Assembly: GCA_026394015.1 (NCBI GenBank)
Contig: JAPKZA010000245.1
Span: 15,051 to 79,050 of the forward strand
Length of the DNA stretch: 64,000 nucleotides
Origin: Acidobacteriota bacterium
GTDB taxonomy: Bacteria; Acidobacteriota; Terriglobia; Bryobacterales; Bryobacteraceae
Reading direction: 5' to 3'
The notes below the pieces were generated by a model. It searched no databases and had not been told where the DNA came from. It saw nothing but the letters and a program-made list of their open reading frames with translations. How positions within the stretch are numbered: position 1 is the first letter of the stretch; each line of letters starts with the position of its first letter. The position numbers were made by a program, and so were the translations under genes. Of this stretch, positions 35,847-45,227 are shown one piece after another.

Positions 35847-36851
35847 ATGAGCATGAAGCTCTGTTTATCTTTGTTAACACTGTGTTCGGCCGTGCTCTAT
35901 GGCCAACAAGTCACGGTCAGCGAAGAAGAGTTGCTGTGGTTCCCTGGCGTCTCTGATTCGAACAGCCCCGTTCACTGGCGAAACGGACAGATGATTGTCT
36001 TCAACTCGGACGGCATGCCCATCCGCAGCGAAGGCACGACGGTGCAAAACCTTCGCCGCGTCCGGGCCGTTCAACTGGACAACTACCAAAACCGCCCGCT
36101 TTGGATTGAGGCCACTTTCCAGGACACCGACGGCACGCTCTACGCTTGGTACCACCACGAAGTGTATTCGTACTGCGAGGACAACTACCTTACGGCTCCA
36201 GAAATCGGGATGATGGTTTCCTACGATAACGGCATTAACTTCCGGGATTACGGGATCATTGTGACGGCCGGAGAAGTATCCGATTGCAACGCGCAGAACG
36301 GCTACTTCGCCGGCGGCAACGGCGACTTCAGTGTCTTACTCGACGAAGAGAAGAAGTACTTCTACATCTACTACTCGAACTACGCTGGCTCACTGAGCGC
36401 GCAAGGAATCGCGGTAGCGCGGTTGGCGTTTGAAGATCGGCTCGCTCCAGTCGGACAGGTTTGGAAGAACTACGGTGGGGAATGGACGGAGCCAGGTTTA
36501 GGCGGCTTTTCCGAAGCCGCGTTCCCGGCCAAAGTAAGCTGGATGCGCGCCGATACCGATGCCCTTTGGGGCCCTTCGTTGCACTTCAATACGTATCTGA
36601 ATAAGTACGTGATGCTAATGAACCGCTCCTGCTGCGAGCCGCGCTGGCCTGCGGAAGGAATCTACATCAGCTACTCTAGCGACTTAGGCGATCCAAAGTC
36701 CTGGACCCCGCCCCAACAGATTCTCGCGAACGTCGGTTGGTATCCGATGGTGATCGGCCTCGGGGTCGAAGAAACCGACAGACGCGCCGGACGAACGGCT
36801 CGCTTATTTATCGGAAGTGACTCGCGCTGGGTCTTGAACTTTCATCGGTAG
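35847..36851 (+). CDS. Secreted glycosidase-like propeller protein
   Basis: A 334-residue exported protein with signal peptide MSMKLCLSLLTLCSAVLYGQ. The repeats of aromatic-rich strands (LWIEATFQDTDGTLYAWYHHE, MMVSYDNGINFRD, FYIYYSNYAGS, WGPSLHFNTYLNKYVMLMNR) resemble the five-blade propeller of GH43/GH117-type glycosidases, but I cannot assign catalytic acids with confidence. It is divergent from the symporter/sulfatase pair and may belong to the same carbohydrate pathway. Two adjacent cysteines (SCCEP) are unusual. Confidence 0.65.
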   Translation: MSMKLCLSLLTLCSAVLYGQQVTVSEEELLWFPGVSDSNSPVHWRNGQMIVFNSDGMPIRSEGTTVQNLRRVRAVQLDNYQNRPLWIEATFQDTDGTLYAWYHHEVYSYCEDNYLTAPEIGMMVSYDNGINFRDYGIIVTAGEVSDCNAQNGYFAGGNGDFSVLLDEEKKYFYIYYSNYAGSLSAQGIAVARLAFEDRLAPVGQVWKNYGGEWTEPGLGGFSEAAFPAKVSWMRADTDALWGPSLHFNTYLNKYVMLMNRSCCEPRWPAEGIYISYSSDLGDPKSWTPPQQILANVGWYPMVIGLGVEETDRRAGRTARLFIGSDSRWVLNFHR

Positions 36852-36893
36852 TGAGTTAGAACGTCGAGACCCGACGTCGCAAGATCCGCTCAT

Positions 36894-36983
36894 TCAAGTG
36901 GGCACTCCAAACTTCGGCAGTACGAAGCGCATCAGCACAATGTAGCCCGCAATTGCTGCCAGCGGCAACCAAATTTCGTTCAT
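36894..36983 (-). CDS. Possible 29-residue single-helix membrane peptide
   Basis: A short frame encoding a peptide that begins MNEIWLPLAAIAGYIVLM and ends LPKFGVPT: one hydrophobic helix and a basic/proline end. Its AGTAGGT sits just before the ATG. The composition is unlike random shadow frames, and it lies in a gap that otherwise has no gene, between a convergent gene end and the pnp terminator. The function is unknown. A competing antisense frame at 36856-37074 looks like noise. Confidence 0.4.
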   Translation of the reverse strand: MNEIWLPLAAIAGYIVLMRFVLPKFGVPT

Positions 36984-37027
36984 ACCTACTAGATGCAGTC
37001 GCCAACCGTTTGGTGACAACGCACCAA

Positions 37028-37073
37028 AAGAGAAGGGGCCGACAGAACTTTCGTTCCGTCGGCCCCTTCGCCA
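37028..37073 (-). terminator. Rho-independent terminator after pnp
   Basis: A 17-bp stem with one A-C pair on the plus strand (G-U on the minus strand): GAAGGGGCCGACAGAAC (37032-37048) with GTTCCGTCGGCCCCTTC (37053-37069), loop of 4. On the minus strand it is followed by TCTTTT, 20 bases after the pnp stop. The plus side is followed by CGCCATTTTT, so it may also work in that direction. Confidence 0.85.
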
Positions 37074-37088
37074 TTTTTATCGGTCGAA

Positions 37089-39197
37089 CTACTGCGCCAC
37101 TTCGCCCTTCAACTTCTCGCGCTGCTCTTTCAGCACCGCACGCCGACTCAGCTTGATCTTGTTGCCTTCCAGCGCCAGAACCTTAACCATGATCTGGTCG
37201 CCTTCGTTCAACTCGTCACGCACTTCCTTCACACGGCTCTCGGCGATTTCGCTGATGTGCAGCAAACCGTCGGTGCCCGGGAAGATCTCAACGAACGCGC
37301 CGAAGTCCACAATCCGCACCACGGTACCAAGGTAGATCTTGCCCGGCTCGGCCACCGCGCAAATGTTGGTGACGCGTTGGATCGCCTTCTGCGCCGCCAC
37401 GCCGTCGGTGGCATAAATGTTCACCGTACCGTCGTCGTTGATGTCGATCTTGCAGCCCGTCTCTTCGGTGATGCTCCGGATCATCTTGCCACCCGGACCA
37501 ATCAGCTCCCGAATCTTGTCGGTCGGAATCTGCATGGTGTGGATGCGAGGAGCATGCAGCGACAGTTCGCCACGCGGCTTGGTGATGCACTGCACCATGA
37601 TGCCGAGGATGTGCAAGCGGGCTACGCGCGCCTGCTCGAGAGCCTCTTTCATCAATTCGGTCGTCACATTCGGGACCTTGATGTCCATCTGCAACGCCGT
37701 GATGCCGTCGGCCGATCCGGACACTTTGAAGTCCATATCGCCGTAGTGATCTTCAGCGCCCGCGATGTCGGTCAGAATGGCGTACTGATCGCCTTCTTTC
37801 ACCAAACCCATCGCGATACCCGCTACCGCCATCGAAACCGGAACGCCAGCGTCCATCATCGACAAGGAAGCGCCGCAAACAGAAGCCATCGAGCTCGATC
37901 CGTTCGATTCCAAAATGTCGCTAACCACGCGAATCGTGTACGGGAACACTTTCTCAGAAGGCACCACGGCCGTCATCGAACGTTCCGCCAACGCACCGTG
38001 CCCAATTTCACGCCGACCCGCGCCGCGCATGAAGCCCATTTCGCCGACCGAGAACGGCGGGAAGTTGTAGTGCAACATAAAGCGCTTCGAAAGAACGGTC
38101 GGATCCAACAACTCGATCCGCTGTTCGTCGTCTTTCGTGCCGAGCGTGGTCGTAACCAACGCCTGGGTCTCACCGCGCGTAAACAGAGCCGATCCATGCG
38201 TCCGGGGCAGAATGCCCACTTCGCATTCGATATGTCGAACTTCGTCGAACGCCCGACCATCCGGCCGCCGCCGATCTTTCAGCATCTCATCGCGGAAAAC
38301 ACGCTCTTTCAACACGCCAAAGAGCTCTTTGGCGGCCGCTTGCTGATCTTCCGGGTACTTCTCGATAACTTTCTTCTTGGCCGCGTCGATCAGCGAATAG
38401 CTCTCGAGCTTGCCGTGCTTCTTCGTGTTCAGCGCGTCGCTGAGTTCAGCGCGGATAAACGCGTCAATCTCATCGAGCAAGGGCTGGTTGATCGCCGGAG
38501 TCGTGTACGCTTTCTTACCTTTACCCGCCAACTTCATCAGTTCACGGATACCGGCGTTCATCTTCCGGCAGCACTCGTGGCCGAACTCAATAGCTTCCAA
38601 CATCTCGGATTCCGAAACATGGCTCGCTCCGGCTTCCACCATCACGATGCCATTGTCCGTACCCGCCACGATGATGCTCAACGATGATTCCGCCGCCTGT
38701 TCGTAGGAAGGATTCGGAACCAGTTTGCCGCCCACCTTGCCCACGCGAACCGCGCTCAGGACATGATGAAACGGAATGTCGCTGATCGCCAGCGCCGCAC
38801 CGGCACCGGCAATCGCCAAGGAGCCCGGATCGCGCAACGGATCAGCCGACAACAACATCGCAATCACTTGCGTCTCGTGCGAATAGCCCTCTGGAAACAG
38901 GGGGCGGATCGGACGGTCAATCATCCGGCTCGTCAAAACTTCCTTTTCGGAAGGACGACCCTCACGCTTAATGAACCCGCCGGGAAAACGACCGGTCGCG
39001 TATGTAAACTCGCGGTAGTCGACCGTGAGCGGAAAAAAGTCAGCGTTCAGCTTCGGCTTCGGGGCCGTACACGCCGTGACTAGCACTACGGACTCACCCG
39101 AGCGCACGATCACCGATCCATTTGCCTGTTTGGCCATGTGGCCGGTTTCGATCGAAACCGACAGACCAAACAGGTCAATTTCAACTTTATGAAGCAT
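37089..39197 (-). CDS. pnp: Polynucleotide phosphorylase
   Basis: A 702-residue 3'-5' exoribonuclease that degrades RNA phosphorolytically. It has two RNase PH domains (first about 10-230, second about 310-540, with FTRGETQALVTTTLG and GSSSMASVCGASLSMMDAG), a KH domain (IPTDKIRELIGPGGKMIRSI, near 555) and an S1 domain (about 620-690, GTVVRIVDFGAFVEIFPG). The ATG 39197 has AAGGAAT upstream. It follows rpsO, the classical rpsO-pnp order, and ends at a strong terminator. Confidence 0.95.
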   Translation of the reverse strand: MLHKVEIDLFGLSVSIETGHMAKQANGSVIVRSGESVVLVTACTAPKPKLNADFFPLTVDYREFTYATGRFPGGFIKREGRPSEKEVLTSRMIDRPIRPLFPEGYSHETQVIAMLLSADPLRDPGSLAIAGAGAALAISDIPFHHVLSAVRVGKVGGKLVPNPSYEQAAESSLSIIVAGTDNGIVMVEAGASHVSESEMLEAIEFGHECCRKMNAGIRELMKLAGKGKKAYTTPAINQPLLDEIDAFIRAELSDALNTKKHGKLESYSLIDAAKKKVIEKYPEDQQAAAKELFGVLKERVFRDEMLKDRRRPDGRAFDEVRHIECEVGILPRTHGSALFTRGETQALVTTTLGTKDDEQRIELLDPTVLSKRFMLHYNFPPFSVGEMGFMRGAGRREIGHGALAERSMTAVVPSEKVFPYTIRVVSDILESNGSSSMASVCGASLSMMDAGVPVSMAVAGIAMGLVKEGDQYAILTDIAGAEDHYGDMDFKVSGSADGITALQMDIKVPNVTTELMKEALEQARVARLHILGIMVQCITKPRGELSLHAPRIHTMQIPTDKIRELIGPGGKMIRSITEETGCKIDINDDGTVNIYATDGVAAQKAIQRVTNICAVAEPGKIYLGTVVRIVDFGAFVEIFPGTDGLLHISEIAESRVKEVRDELNEGDQIMVKVLALEGNKIKLSRRAVLKEQREKLKGEVAQ

Positions 39198-39266
39198 TGC
39201 TATTCCTTGAACCGAATTGACTCGAAATCAAGGAGACGCGAGGAGCGATTGTACGCGCGGTCTTAT

Positions 39267-39282
39267 CCGCTCACCAGAGCGG
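39267..39282 (-). other. Hairpin between rpsO and pnp
   Basis: A perfect 6-bp stem CCGCTC/GAGCGG with a 4-base loop in the rpsO-pnp spacer. In E. coli a structured spacer here is a processing or attenuation site; by analogy this may be an RNase site. The evidence is structural only. Confidence 0.35.
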
Positions 39283-39300
39283 AATTCCGAAAGTTTTCCA

Positions 39301-39570
39301 CTAACGACGGATGCCAAGGCTGGTGATGAGCGTCTTGTAACGCACCGGGCTGTCGCCCTTCAGATAATCCAGCAGCCTACGCCGCCGAGCTACCATCAAC
39401 AGAAGTCCACGGCGAGAGCTATGATCCTTCTTGTTTGCCTTGAAATGATCCTGCAACTGCGTTATACGCTGGCTCAGGATCGCAACCTGGACCTCTGGTG
39501 AACCGCAATCGGTCTTGTGGATCTTGTACTTCGCGATTACTTCTTGTTTCGATTCATCCGCCAGTGCCAT
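39301..39570 (-). CDS. rpsO: 30S ribosomal protein S15
   Basis: An 89-residue protein of standard S15 length. Diagnostic segments are [35 protein letters not shown] and [13 protein letters not shown]. It binds 16S rRNA in the platform of the small subunit. Nearest upstream AAGGAG is about 16 bases from the ATG, which is far, so initiation may rely on RNA structure. It is followed by pnp after about 100 bases. Confidence 0.96.
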   Translation of the reverse strand: MALADESKQEVIAKYKIHKTDCGSPEVQVAILSQRITQLQDHFKANKKDHSSRRGLLLMVARRRRLLDYLKGDSPVRYKTLITSLGIRR

Positions 39571-39645
39571 GCCGTTAAAGTGGATACTCCTTAGTCTTTC
39601 CTTAATCGTTTGATGTCAGAAAATAGAATAACACAATCGCAACGA

Positions 39646-40344
39646 TTATTTCGGACCAAGACGAATTGCACCGTCTAATCGGATCGTTTCGCCATTTAAA
39701 TACGAATTTTCCACCACATGCCGTACCAACCGCGCAAATTCCGCCGCCTCGCCCAACCGATTCGGGAACGGAACCGTCTTCCCTAACTCCCCCTTCACGC
39801 TCGCCGGCAACCCATCCAACATCGCCGTATCCATTAATCCGGGCGCGATCGTCACCACCCGAATCCCCATCCGCGCAAACTCCCGCGCCAAAGGCAGCGT
39901 CATCCCCGCCACCGCCGCCTTCGACGCCGCATACGCCGCCTGCCCAATCTGACCATCAAACGCCGCAATCGACGCCGTATTCACAATCACGCCCCGCTCC
40001 CCGCCCTCGTCCGCTTCGTTCTCCATCATCGCCGCCGCCGCCCACCGAATCACGTTAAACGTCCCCAACACGTTCACCCGCATCACCCGTTCGAAATCCC
40101 CCAGCGCCATCGGCCCCTCCCGACCCACCGTCCGCTGCGCCGTCGCCACCCCCGCGCAATTCACGACGATATCCACGCCCCCCGCCAACCCCGCCGCCAC
40201 ATCCTCATCCCGCAGCACGTCCTGCCCCAATGCCCGGTCCAACACCCGCACCTCCGACCCCGCCGCCCGGAACTCCGCCGCCGTCGCCGCCCCCAATCCC
40301 GACGCCCCGCCCGTCACTAAAACTCGCTTCCCCGCGATCTGCAT
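39646..40344 (-). CDS. SDR oxidoreductase (3-hydroxyacyl-CoA dehydrogenase type)
   Basis: A 232-residue short-chain dehydrogenase. NAD-binding TGGASGLG, the NNAG-like VVNCAGVA, catalytic Ser in [14 protein letters not shown] and the Y-x3-K in [10 protein letters not shown] are all present. The end [16 protein letters not shown] is typical of type-2 3-hydroxyacyl-CoA dehydrogenases acting in fatty-acid or isoleucine oxidation. I chose ATG 40344, next to GGGAGG. It is divergent from modB across a gap of only 78 bases. Confidence 0.88.
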   Translation of the reverse strand: MQIAGKRVLVTGGASGLGAATAAEFRAAGSEVRVLDRALGQDVLRDEDVAAGLAGGVDIVVNCAGVATAQRTVGREGPMALGDFERVMRVNVLGTFNVIRWAAAAMMENEADEGGERGVIVNTASIAAFDGQIGQAAYAASKAAVAGMTLPLAREFARMGIRVVTIAPGLMDTAMLDGLPASVKGELGKTVPFPNRLGEAAEFARLVRHVVENSYLNGETIRLDGAIRLGPK

Positions 40345-40404
40345 CCTCCCTTCATAGCATGTTCGCCGTAAAACAAAACAGCTATACTTTGTTTGGCCCC
40401 CCAT

Positions 40405-40428
40405 TTATGCAGCCCCCCCGTTATGCAG
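40405..40428 (+). repeat. Direct repeat TTATGCAG over the modB start
   Basis: TTATGCAG occurs at 40405-40412 and 40421-40428, separated by CCCCCCCG. The second copy contains the modB ATG. The first contains an out-of-frame ATG (40407) opening an eight-codon frame that stops at 40433, inside modB. Confidence 0.6.
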
Positions 40429-41085
40429 AATGACTGGTTCCCGCTCTGGCTCAGCCTCCGCGTGGCCGCCTTGGCCACGGCGCTCTCTCTGCTCCTCGGC
40501 CTCGCCCTTGCTTGGCTTCTCGCCAACCGCTCCTTCCGCGGCCGGGAACTCCTTGACGCCACCATCTCCCTTCCTCTCGTTCTCCCCCCCACCGTCCTCG
40601 GCTTCTATCTACTGATCCTCCTCGGCCGCGAATCCGCCCTCGGCCGCCTCTACGAAACCGTCACCGGCAGCCCTCTCGTCTTCACCTGGCAAGCCGCCGT
40701 TGTCGCCGCCCTCTTCCACTCCGCCCCCCTGCTTATTAAGTCCGCCCGCGCCGCCCTCGAATCCGTCGACCACGTCTATGAACGCGCCGCCCGCACCCTC
40801 GGCGCCTCCGAATGGCGCGTCTTCGTCCACATCACCCTCCCCCTCGCCCTCCGTCCCATCCTCGCCGCCGCCGCCCTCGCCTTCGCCCGCTCCCTCGGCG
40901 ATTTCGGCGTCACCATCATGCTCGCCGGCAATATCCCCGGCCGCACCCAAACCGTCGCCGTCGCCATCTATGACGCCGTCGAAGGTGGCAACGGCGACCT
41001 CGCCCGCTGGCTCGTCCTCGCCGTCTCCGCGCTCGCCATCGCGCTCCTCACCCTCGCCAACGCCCTCGCCCCCAAACGAGCCTGA
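40423..41085 (+). CDS. modB: Molybdate-type ABC transporter permease
   Basis: A 220-residue inner-membrane permease with about five helices and the binding-protein-dependent transport loop E-R-A-A-R-T-L-G-A-S-E-W-R-V-F, plus FARSLGDFGVTIMLAGNIPG typical of ModB. It moves molybdate (or tungstate) with ModC. I use ATG 40423; the longer frame lies in promoter sequence. There is no Shine-Dalgarno; the leader is C-rich with a TATACT at 40383-40388. The modA binding-protein gene, normally just upstream, is absent. Confidence 0.9.
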   Translation: MQNDWFPLWLSLRVAALATALSLLLGLALAWLLANRSFRGRELLDATISLPLVLPPTVLGFYLLILLGRESALGRLYETVTGSPLVFTWQAAVVAALFHSAPLLIKSARAALESVDHVYERAARTLGASEWRVFVHITLPLALRPILAAAALAFARSLGDFGVTIMLAGNIPGRTQTVAVAIYDAVEGGNGDLARWLVLAVSALAIALLTLANALAPKRA

Positions 41086-41087
41086 CC

Positions 41088-42158
41088 ATGCTGCAAGTCC
41101 GTCTCAAAAACTCGTTCCCCGCCCGCCCCGGCTCCCGCGGCTTCTCTCTCGATCTCGCCTTCGAAGCCCGCCCCGGCGTCACCGTTTTGTTCGGGCCCTC
41201 CGGCTCCGGCAAAACCCTCACCCTCGATTCCATCGCCGGCTTCGCCACCCCCGCCGCCGGACGGATCCTGCTCGATGATTCCATCCTCTTCGACGGCGAA
41301 ACCCGCGTCAACCTCCCGCCCCAAGCCCGCCGCTGCGGCTACGTGTTCCAAAACTACGCCCTTTTCCCGCACATGACTCTGGCCGATAACCTCGCCTTCG
41401 CCGCCCACTCCCTCCCTCCCCGCGAACGCGCCCGCCAAGTCAAGGACTCCCTCGAACAGTTCCAACTCTCCGACGTCGCCGGCCGTCGACCCGGCGAACT
41501 CTCCGGCGGCCAAAAGCAACGCGGCTCCATCGCCCGCGCCCTCCTCCGCGCCCCCCGCATGCTCCTGCTCGATGAACCCGCCCAGGGCCTCGACCCCTCC
41601 CTCCGCCAAGAGCTATATAGCATTTTGCGCGCCGTCCGTGCCCAATACGAAACCCCCATCGTCCTCGTCACCCACTCCCTCGAAGAGTGCTTCGAACTCG
41701 GCGACTCCCTCCAACTCATCCACGACGGCCACATCATACAGTCCGGCACCCCCCGCCAAGTCGTCGACCATCCCGCCTCCCCCGAAGCCGCCCGCCTCCT
41801 CGGCATTTATACGCTCCTCCCCGCCGAAATCCGTGCCCTTGACCCCGGCCGCCAAACCAGCCGCATCCGCTGCCTCGACCACGACCTCACCGGCCCCTAC
41901 TACCCCTCGCATTTCATCGGCGACCGCATCACCCTCTGCCTCCTCCCCGCCCTCCTCCGCGCTCTCCCCCGCTCCGGCGCGCCTTCCGAAAACCAGCTCC
42001 CCGCCTCGCTCGAACGCGTCTCCGAACGGCCCCACTCCGTCATCCTCCACTTCGCCGACGGCCTCTCGGTCGAAATGTCCCGCGCGGAATACGAACCCTT
42101 GCGCCAAACCCGCGAATGGCTCATCGCCTTCCCGCCCGCCGCCCTCCGCATCCTCTGA
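41088..42158 (+). CDS. modC: Molybdate-type ABC transporter ATPase
   Basis: A 356-residue ATPase. Walker A GPSGSGKTLT, Q-loop FQNYALFPHMT, signature LSGGQKQR, Walker B MLLLDEPAQGLDP and switch VTHSLEE are all present. The C-terminal 130 residues form a TOBE/Mop-like regulatory domain, longer than in many ModC proteins. It energises ModB. It begins 2 bases after modB and ends 1 base before the TenI/ThiE-like gene, so the three form one unit. Confidence 0.88.
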   Translation: MLQVRLKNSFPARPGSRGFSLDLAFEARPGVTVLFGPSGSGKTLTLDSIAGFATPAAGRILLDDSILFDGETRVNLPPQARRCGYVFQNYALFPHMTLADNLAFAAHSLPPRERARQVKDSLEQFQLSDVAGRRPGELSGGQKQRGSIARALLRAPRMLLLDEPAQGLDPSLRQELYSILRAVRAQYETPIVLVTHSLEECFELGDSLQLIHDGHIIQSGTPRQVVDHPASPEAARLLGIYTLLPAEIRALDPGRQTSRIRCLDHDLTGPYYPSHFIGDRITLCLLPALLRALPRSGAPSENQLPASLERVSERPHSVILHFADGLSVEMSRAEYEPLRQTREWLIAFPPAALRIL

Positions 42159-42159
42159 T

Positions 42160-42675
42160 ATGCTCCGCTGCCAAATCGCCGAGACCCCTACCGTCCACCC
42201 CGCCGCCGACTGGTTCCAACTCCGCGCCAAGCACCTCCCCGCCCGCGAACTCTACGCCCGCGCCCTCGCCGCCCTCGCCGCCGCTCCCCACAAAAAGGTC
42301 CTCATCAACTCCCGCCTCGACGTCGCCCTCGCCGCCGGGGCCCACGGCCTCCACCTCCCCCCCCATAGCCCCGCCCCGTCCGCGTTCCGGCGCATTACCC
42401 CGCCCGGCTTCCTCATCGGCGTCTCCTGCCACACCCTCGAAGAACTCCGCCAAGCCGAATCCGAAGGCGCCGACTACGTCTTCTTCAGCCCCATATTCCA
42501 GCCCTTCTCCAAGCCCGGCTATCACCCCGGCCTAGGCCTCGCCGCCCTCCGCCAAGCCTGCTCCGCCACCACCATCCCCCTGTTCGCGCTCGGTGGTATC
42601 ACCGCCGAAAATGCGTTAGACTGCGGGGCAGCAGGTGCTGGTGGAGTTGCCGGCATCTCTCTATTTCTCCCATGA
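42160..42675 (+). CDS. ThiE/TenI-like TIM-barrel protein
   Basis: A 171-residue protein of the thiamine phosphate synthase/TenI superfamily. Recognisable parts are WFQLRAKHL, VLINSRLDVALAAGAHGLHLPP, IGVSCHTLEEL, YVFFSPIFQPFSKPG and LFALGGITAEN. Compared with the copy at 2988 it has N-S-R instead of N-D-R, lacks the GQEDLP loop and begins after the first strand. This looks more like the TenI side (thiazole tautomerase) or a changed function. Its position after modBC is unusual. Confidence 0.7.
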   Translation: MLRCQIAETPTVHPAADWFQLRAKHLPARELYARALAALAAAPHKKVLINSRLDVALAAGAHGLHLPPHSPAPSAFRRITPPGFLIGVSCHTLEELRQAESEGADYVFFSPIFQPFSKPGYHPGLGLAALRQACSATTIPLFALGGITAENALDCGAAGAGGVAGISLFLP

Positions 42676-45177
42676 AAACCATCTCCACTCTCCTCCTCGC
42701 CGTCTCTCTCTTCGCCCAGGGCCCCACTTGGTACGAAGACGACATCGACGGCCGTCGGGTCCGCTTCCAGATCATCGACGGCTACGCCATGGAAGGCGAC
42801 ATCATCCTCGGACCAGCCAGCGAGTTCAACCGCAAGTCTCCCCGCGCCTCCAGCACCGTCCGCCGTTCAGCCCGGTTGTGGATCAACGGCGTCGTCCCCT
42901 ACGTCCCCCCCTCCCTCCCCAACAAACAAATGATCCTCGATGCCATCAACGCCTTCACCGCCGTCGTCGGAACCGAAATATCAAAGCCGCCCATTCTCTT
43001 CCGCCCGGCGAACCAGACCGACAAAGATTACATCCAGTTTGAAACCGGCACTACGTGCGCGTCCTCCATCGGCCTAGTCGGCGGTCCACAAACGATCAAA
43101 GTCGGCGGGTGCTCCACCACCGCTCAGATTATTCACGAACTCGGCCACGCCCTCGGACTCAACCACACCCAAGCCCGGCAGGATCGCGACTTCTATGTGG
43201 AGGTTGGCTATCCCTCGCTCAACGACCGCGCTACCTTCAGCCAGTACAATCAGGACCTCACCGAAAGCCAGGACACCGGACCCTACCCTTACGACTCCAT
43301 CATGCATTACAACGAAGATCAGTTCAGCGTCCCCAAACGCTTCACGCTTCTCACCATCCCCCGCGGAATTCCCATTGGGCGGCGCGACTCCCTCGCTCCC
43401 TCCGACATCGATTCCATTATTCGACTCTACGGCCAACAGCCCCCCCTAACCTTCATCACCGCCAACCCCCCCGGCCCGACCCTAACCATTGCCGACAGCT
43501 CCAATAAGCCTATAAACATCAACGACCCCGCCTACAACTGGCCCGCCGGGAAAACATTCACCCTCTCCGCACCGACAGAGCGCCCCTGCGATGGCGTCTC
43601 TTGCGTGTTCGTCGGCTGGAGTAACTTTGGCCCCCGGGAGCAGGAAATCGCTCGCCCTGAAGCCACCACCTTTTACACCGCCAACTACCGCCGCATGGTC
43701 GAGGTCGACTTCCGGGCCGACGTCAGAATCAACGGCACCGTCGCTGTCGACCCCCCCCTCGAGAACAATCGACTCGCCGCCGGATCCACCGCCACACTCA
43801 CAGCCGTAGCGGCCCGCGGCCCCCGGTTACACCTTCCTGAGCTGGACTTCGGAATCCGGGTTCACACCCACCAGTACCAATCCCCTCGAGATCGGCATCT
43901 CCGCATTCGTCAACTCGGACACAGTGGCCAAAGTCCGCTACACCGCGCAATTCACGAAAGATCCCTTCACCACGATTACGAGCATTCCCCCCGGCCTCGA
44001 ACTTAAGGTGAATGGCAAGAAAGTGCGAACCCCCTACCGCGACACCTGGCCGGCCGGTACCCCGCTAGACATCGAAGCGCCAACCCAACCCGGCGTCTTT
44101 CCCAACTCCGGTACCGAATACCAGGTCCTCAAGTCCTGGTCGCGCGCCCAGACCGCCGGCCCCGACCCCATCGTCGCCACCTTCTCCGCCGTTCACTCCG
44201 TTCGCTGGGTCGCTCCCCGGATCGGCGACGGCACCGTTACGTTCTCGCCGGCCCTCCTCCCCGGGAACCTCGTCGCCGGGGACACCGAACTCACCATCAC
44301 CGCCGTCCCCGGTGCCGGCTCCGGGTTCATCAGTTGGGGCGACTCCCTCTCCGGTTCCGATCCCTCCGTTAAGATCAAAGTAAACAGCGACCTTGTCATT
44401 TCCGCCCGCTTTGGCGTGGTCGGCCTTCTCTCTGCCGCTGGCACCGTCAACGCAGCCAGCCAACTCCGCAGCCCCCTCAGCCCGGAGGGCTTTACGCAAA
44501 TCATCGTTGCGCCCGGCCAAATGATTAGCCTCTATGGTGCCGCCATCGGCCCCGCAACCACGACCGAGGTGCCCTTTCCCTTCGCCTCCAACGCCCGGGA
44601 CCTCCATCAAACCGAAGTGCTATTCAACGGCGTGTCCCGCGCACCGGTCACCTACGTCTCCCCCAATCAAATCAACTGCATCGTCCCTTTTGGCGTCAAC
44701 GGGAAAGATGTTCCTATCCAGGTAATACTCGCCGGCCGGCGCTCCAATGAGCTAAAGGTCACCGTGCAAGCCGCCGTCCCCGCCCTCTTCACGGCCAATT
44801 CCTCCGGCCTCGGCCCCGGGGTCATCCGCAACGTTGACGGCTCCCCCAATTCACCCAGCAATCGCGCCGCCCGCGGCTCTCAGGTAACGATCTACGCCAC
44901 CGGCACCGGTCGCACCACCCCCGCCTCCCTCGACGGCGAAATCATTCGCGCCGACGCCCCCCCACCCAGCCCCGAACTCCCCATCAAGGTATTCATCGCC
45001 GACCGCGAAGTCAAAATCACCTCCCCCGCGGTGAGCGTCCCGGGCAGCGTAAACGGCCTCACGGTACTCACCGTCCTCGTGCCGGATGAAAAGACCATCG
45101 GCCCCGGCATCGTCCCCATCGTCATCCAAGTCGGCGAGTTCCGCAGCCCCCGCACCGCCAGCATCGCCGTGAAGTAG
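42672..45177 (+). pseudogene. Astacin-like secreted metallopeptidase, frameshifted
   Basis: A signal peptide (MKTISTLLLAVSLFAQ), a propeptide-like region and an M12A/astacin catalytic core, HELGHALGLNH-TQARQDRD with Met-turn SIMHYN, continue to about 43815. There the frame breaks: in the current frame the C-rich run at 43811-43825 leads to nonsense ending at 44006, while the next frame gives PGYTFLSWTSE and runs smoothly to 45177. The second part has PEGA-like repeats and a TIGR03437-type C-terminal domain (VNAASQLRSPLSPEG, APGQMISLYGAAIGPA). Restoring one base gives about 835 residues, matching the intact paralogue next door. Confidence 0.8.
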
Positions 45178-45227
45178 CAATCGTCGCGAAACCGCATCGC
45201 CCCACCGGGCATCTCAAGAATGCTGCC

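Noticed and set aside
36856-37074. 72-codon minus-strand frame upstream of the pnp terminator
   Set aside because: It crosses the pnp terminator hairpin, has no domain or signal and an Arg/Cys/Ser-rich composition typical of a shadow frame. The 29-residue frame in the same gap is more protein-like.
39571-39645. S15 autoregulatory leader or riboswitch before rpsO
   Set aside because: The 75-base gap is AT-rich and I could not draw a convincing pseudoknot or known aptamer by eye.
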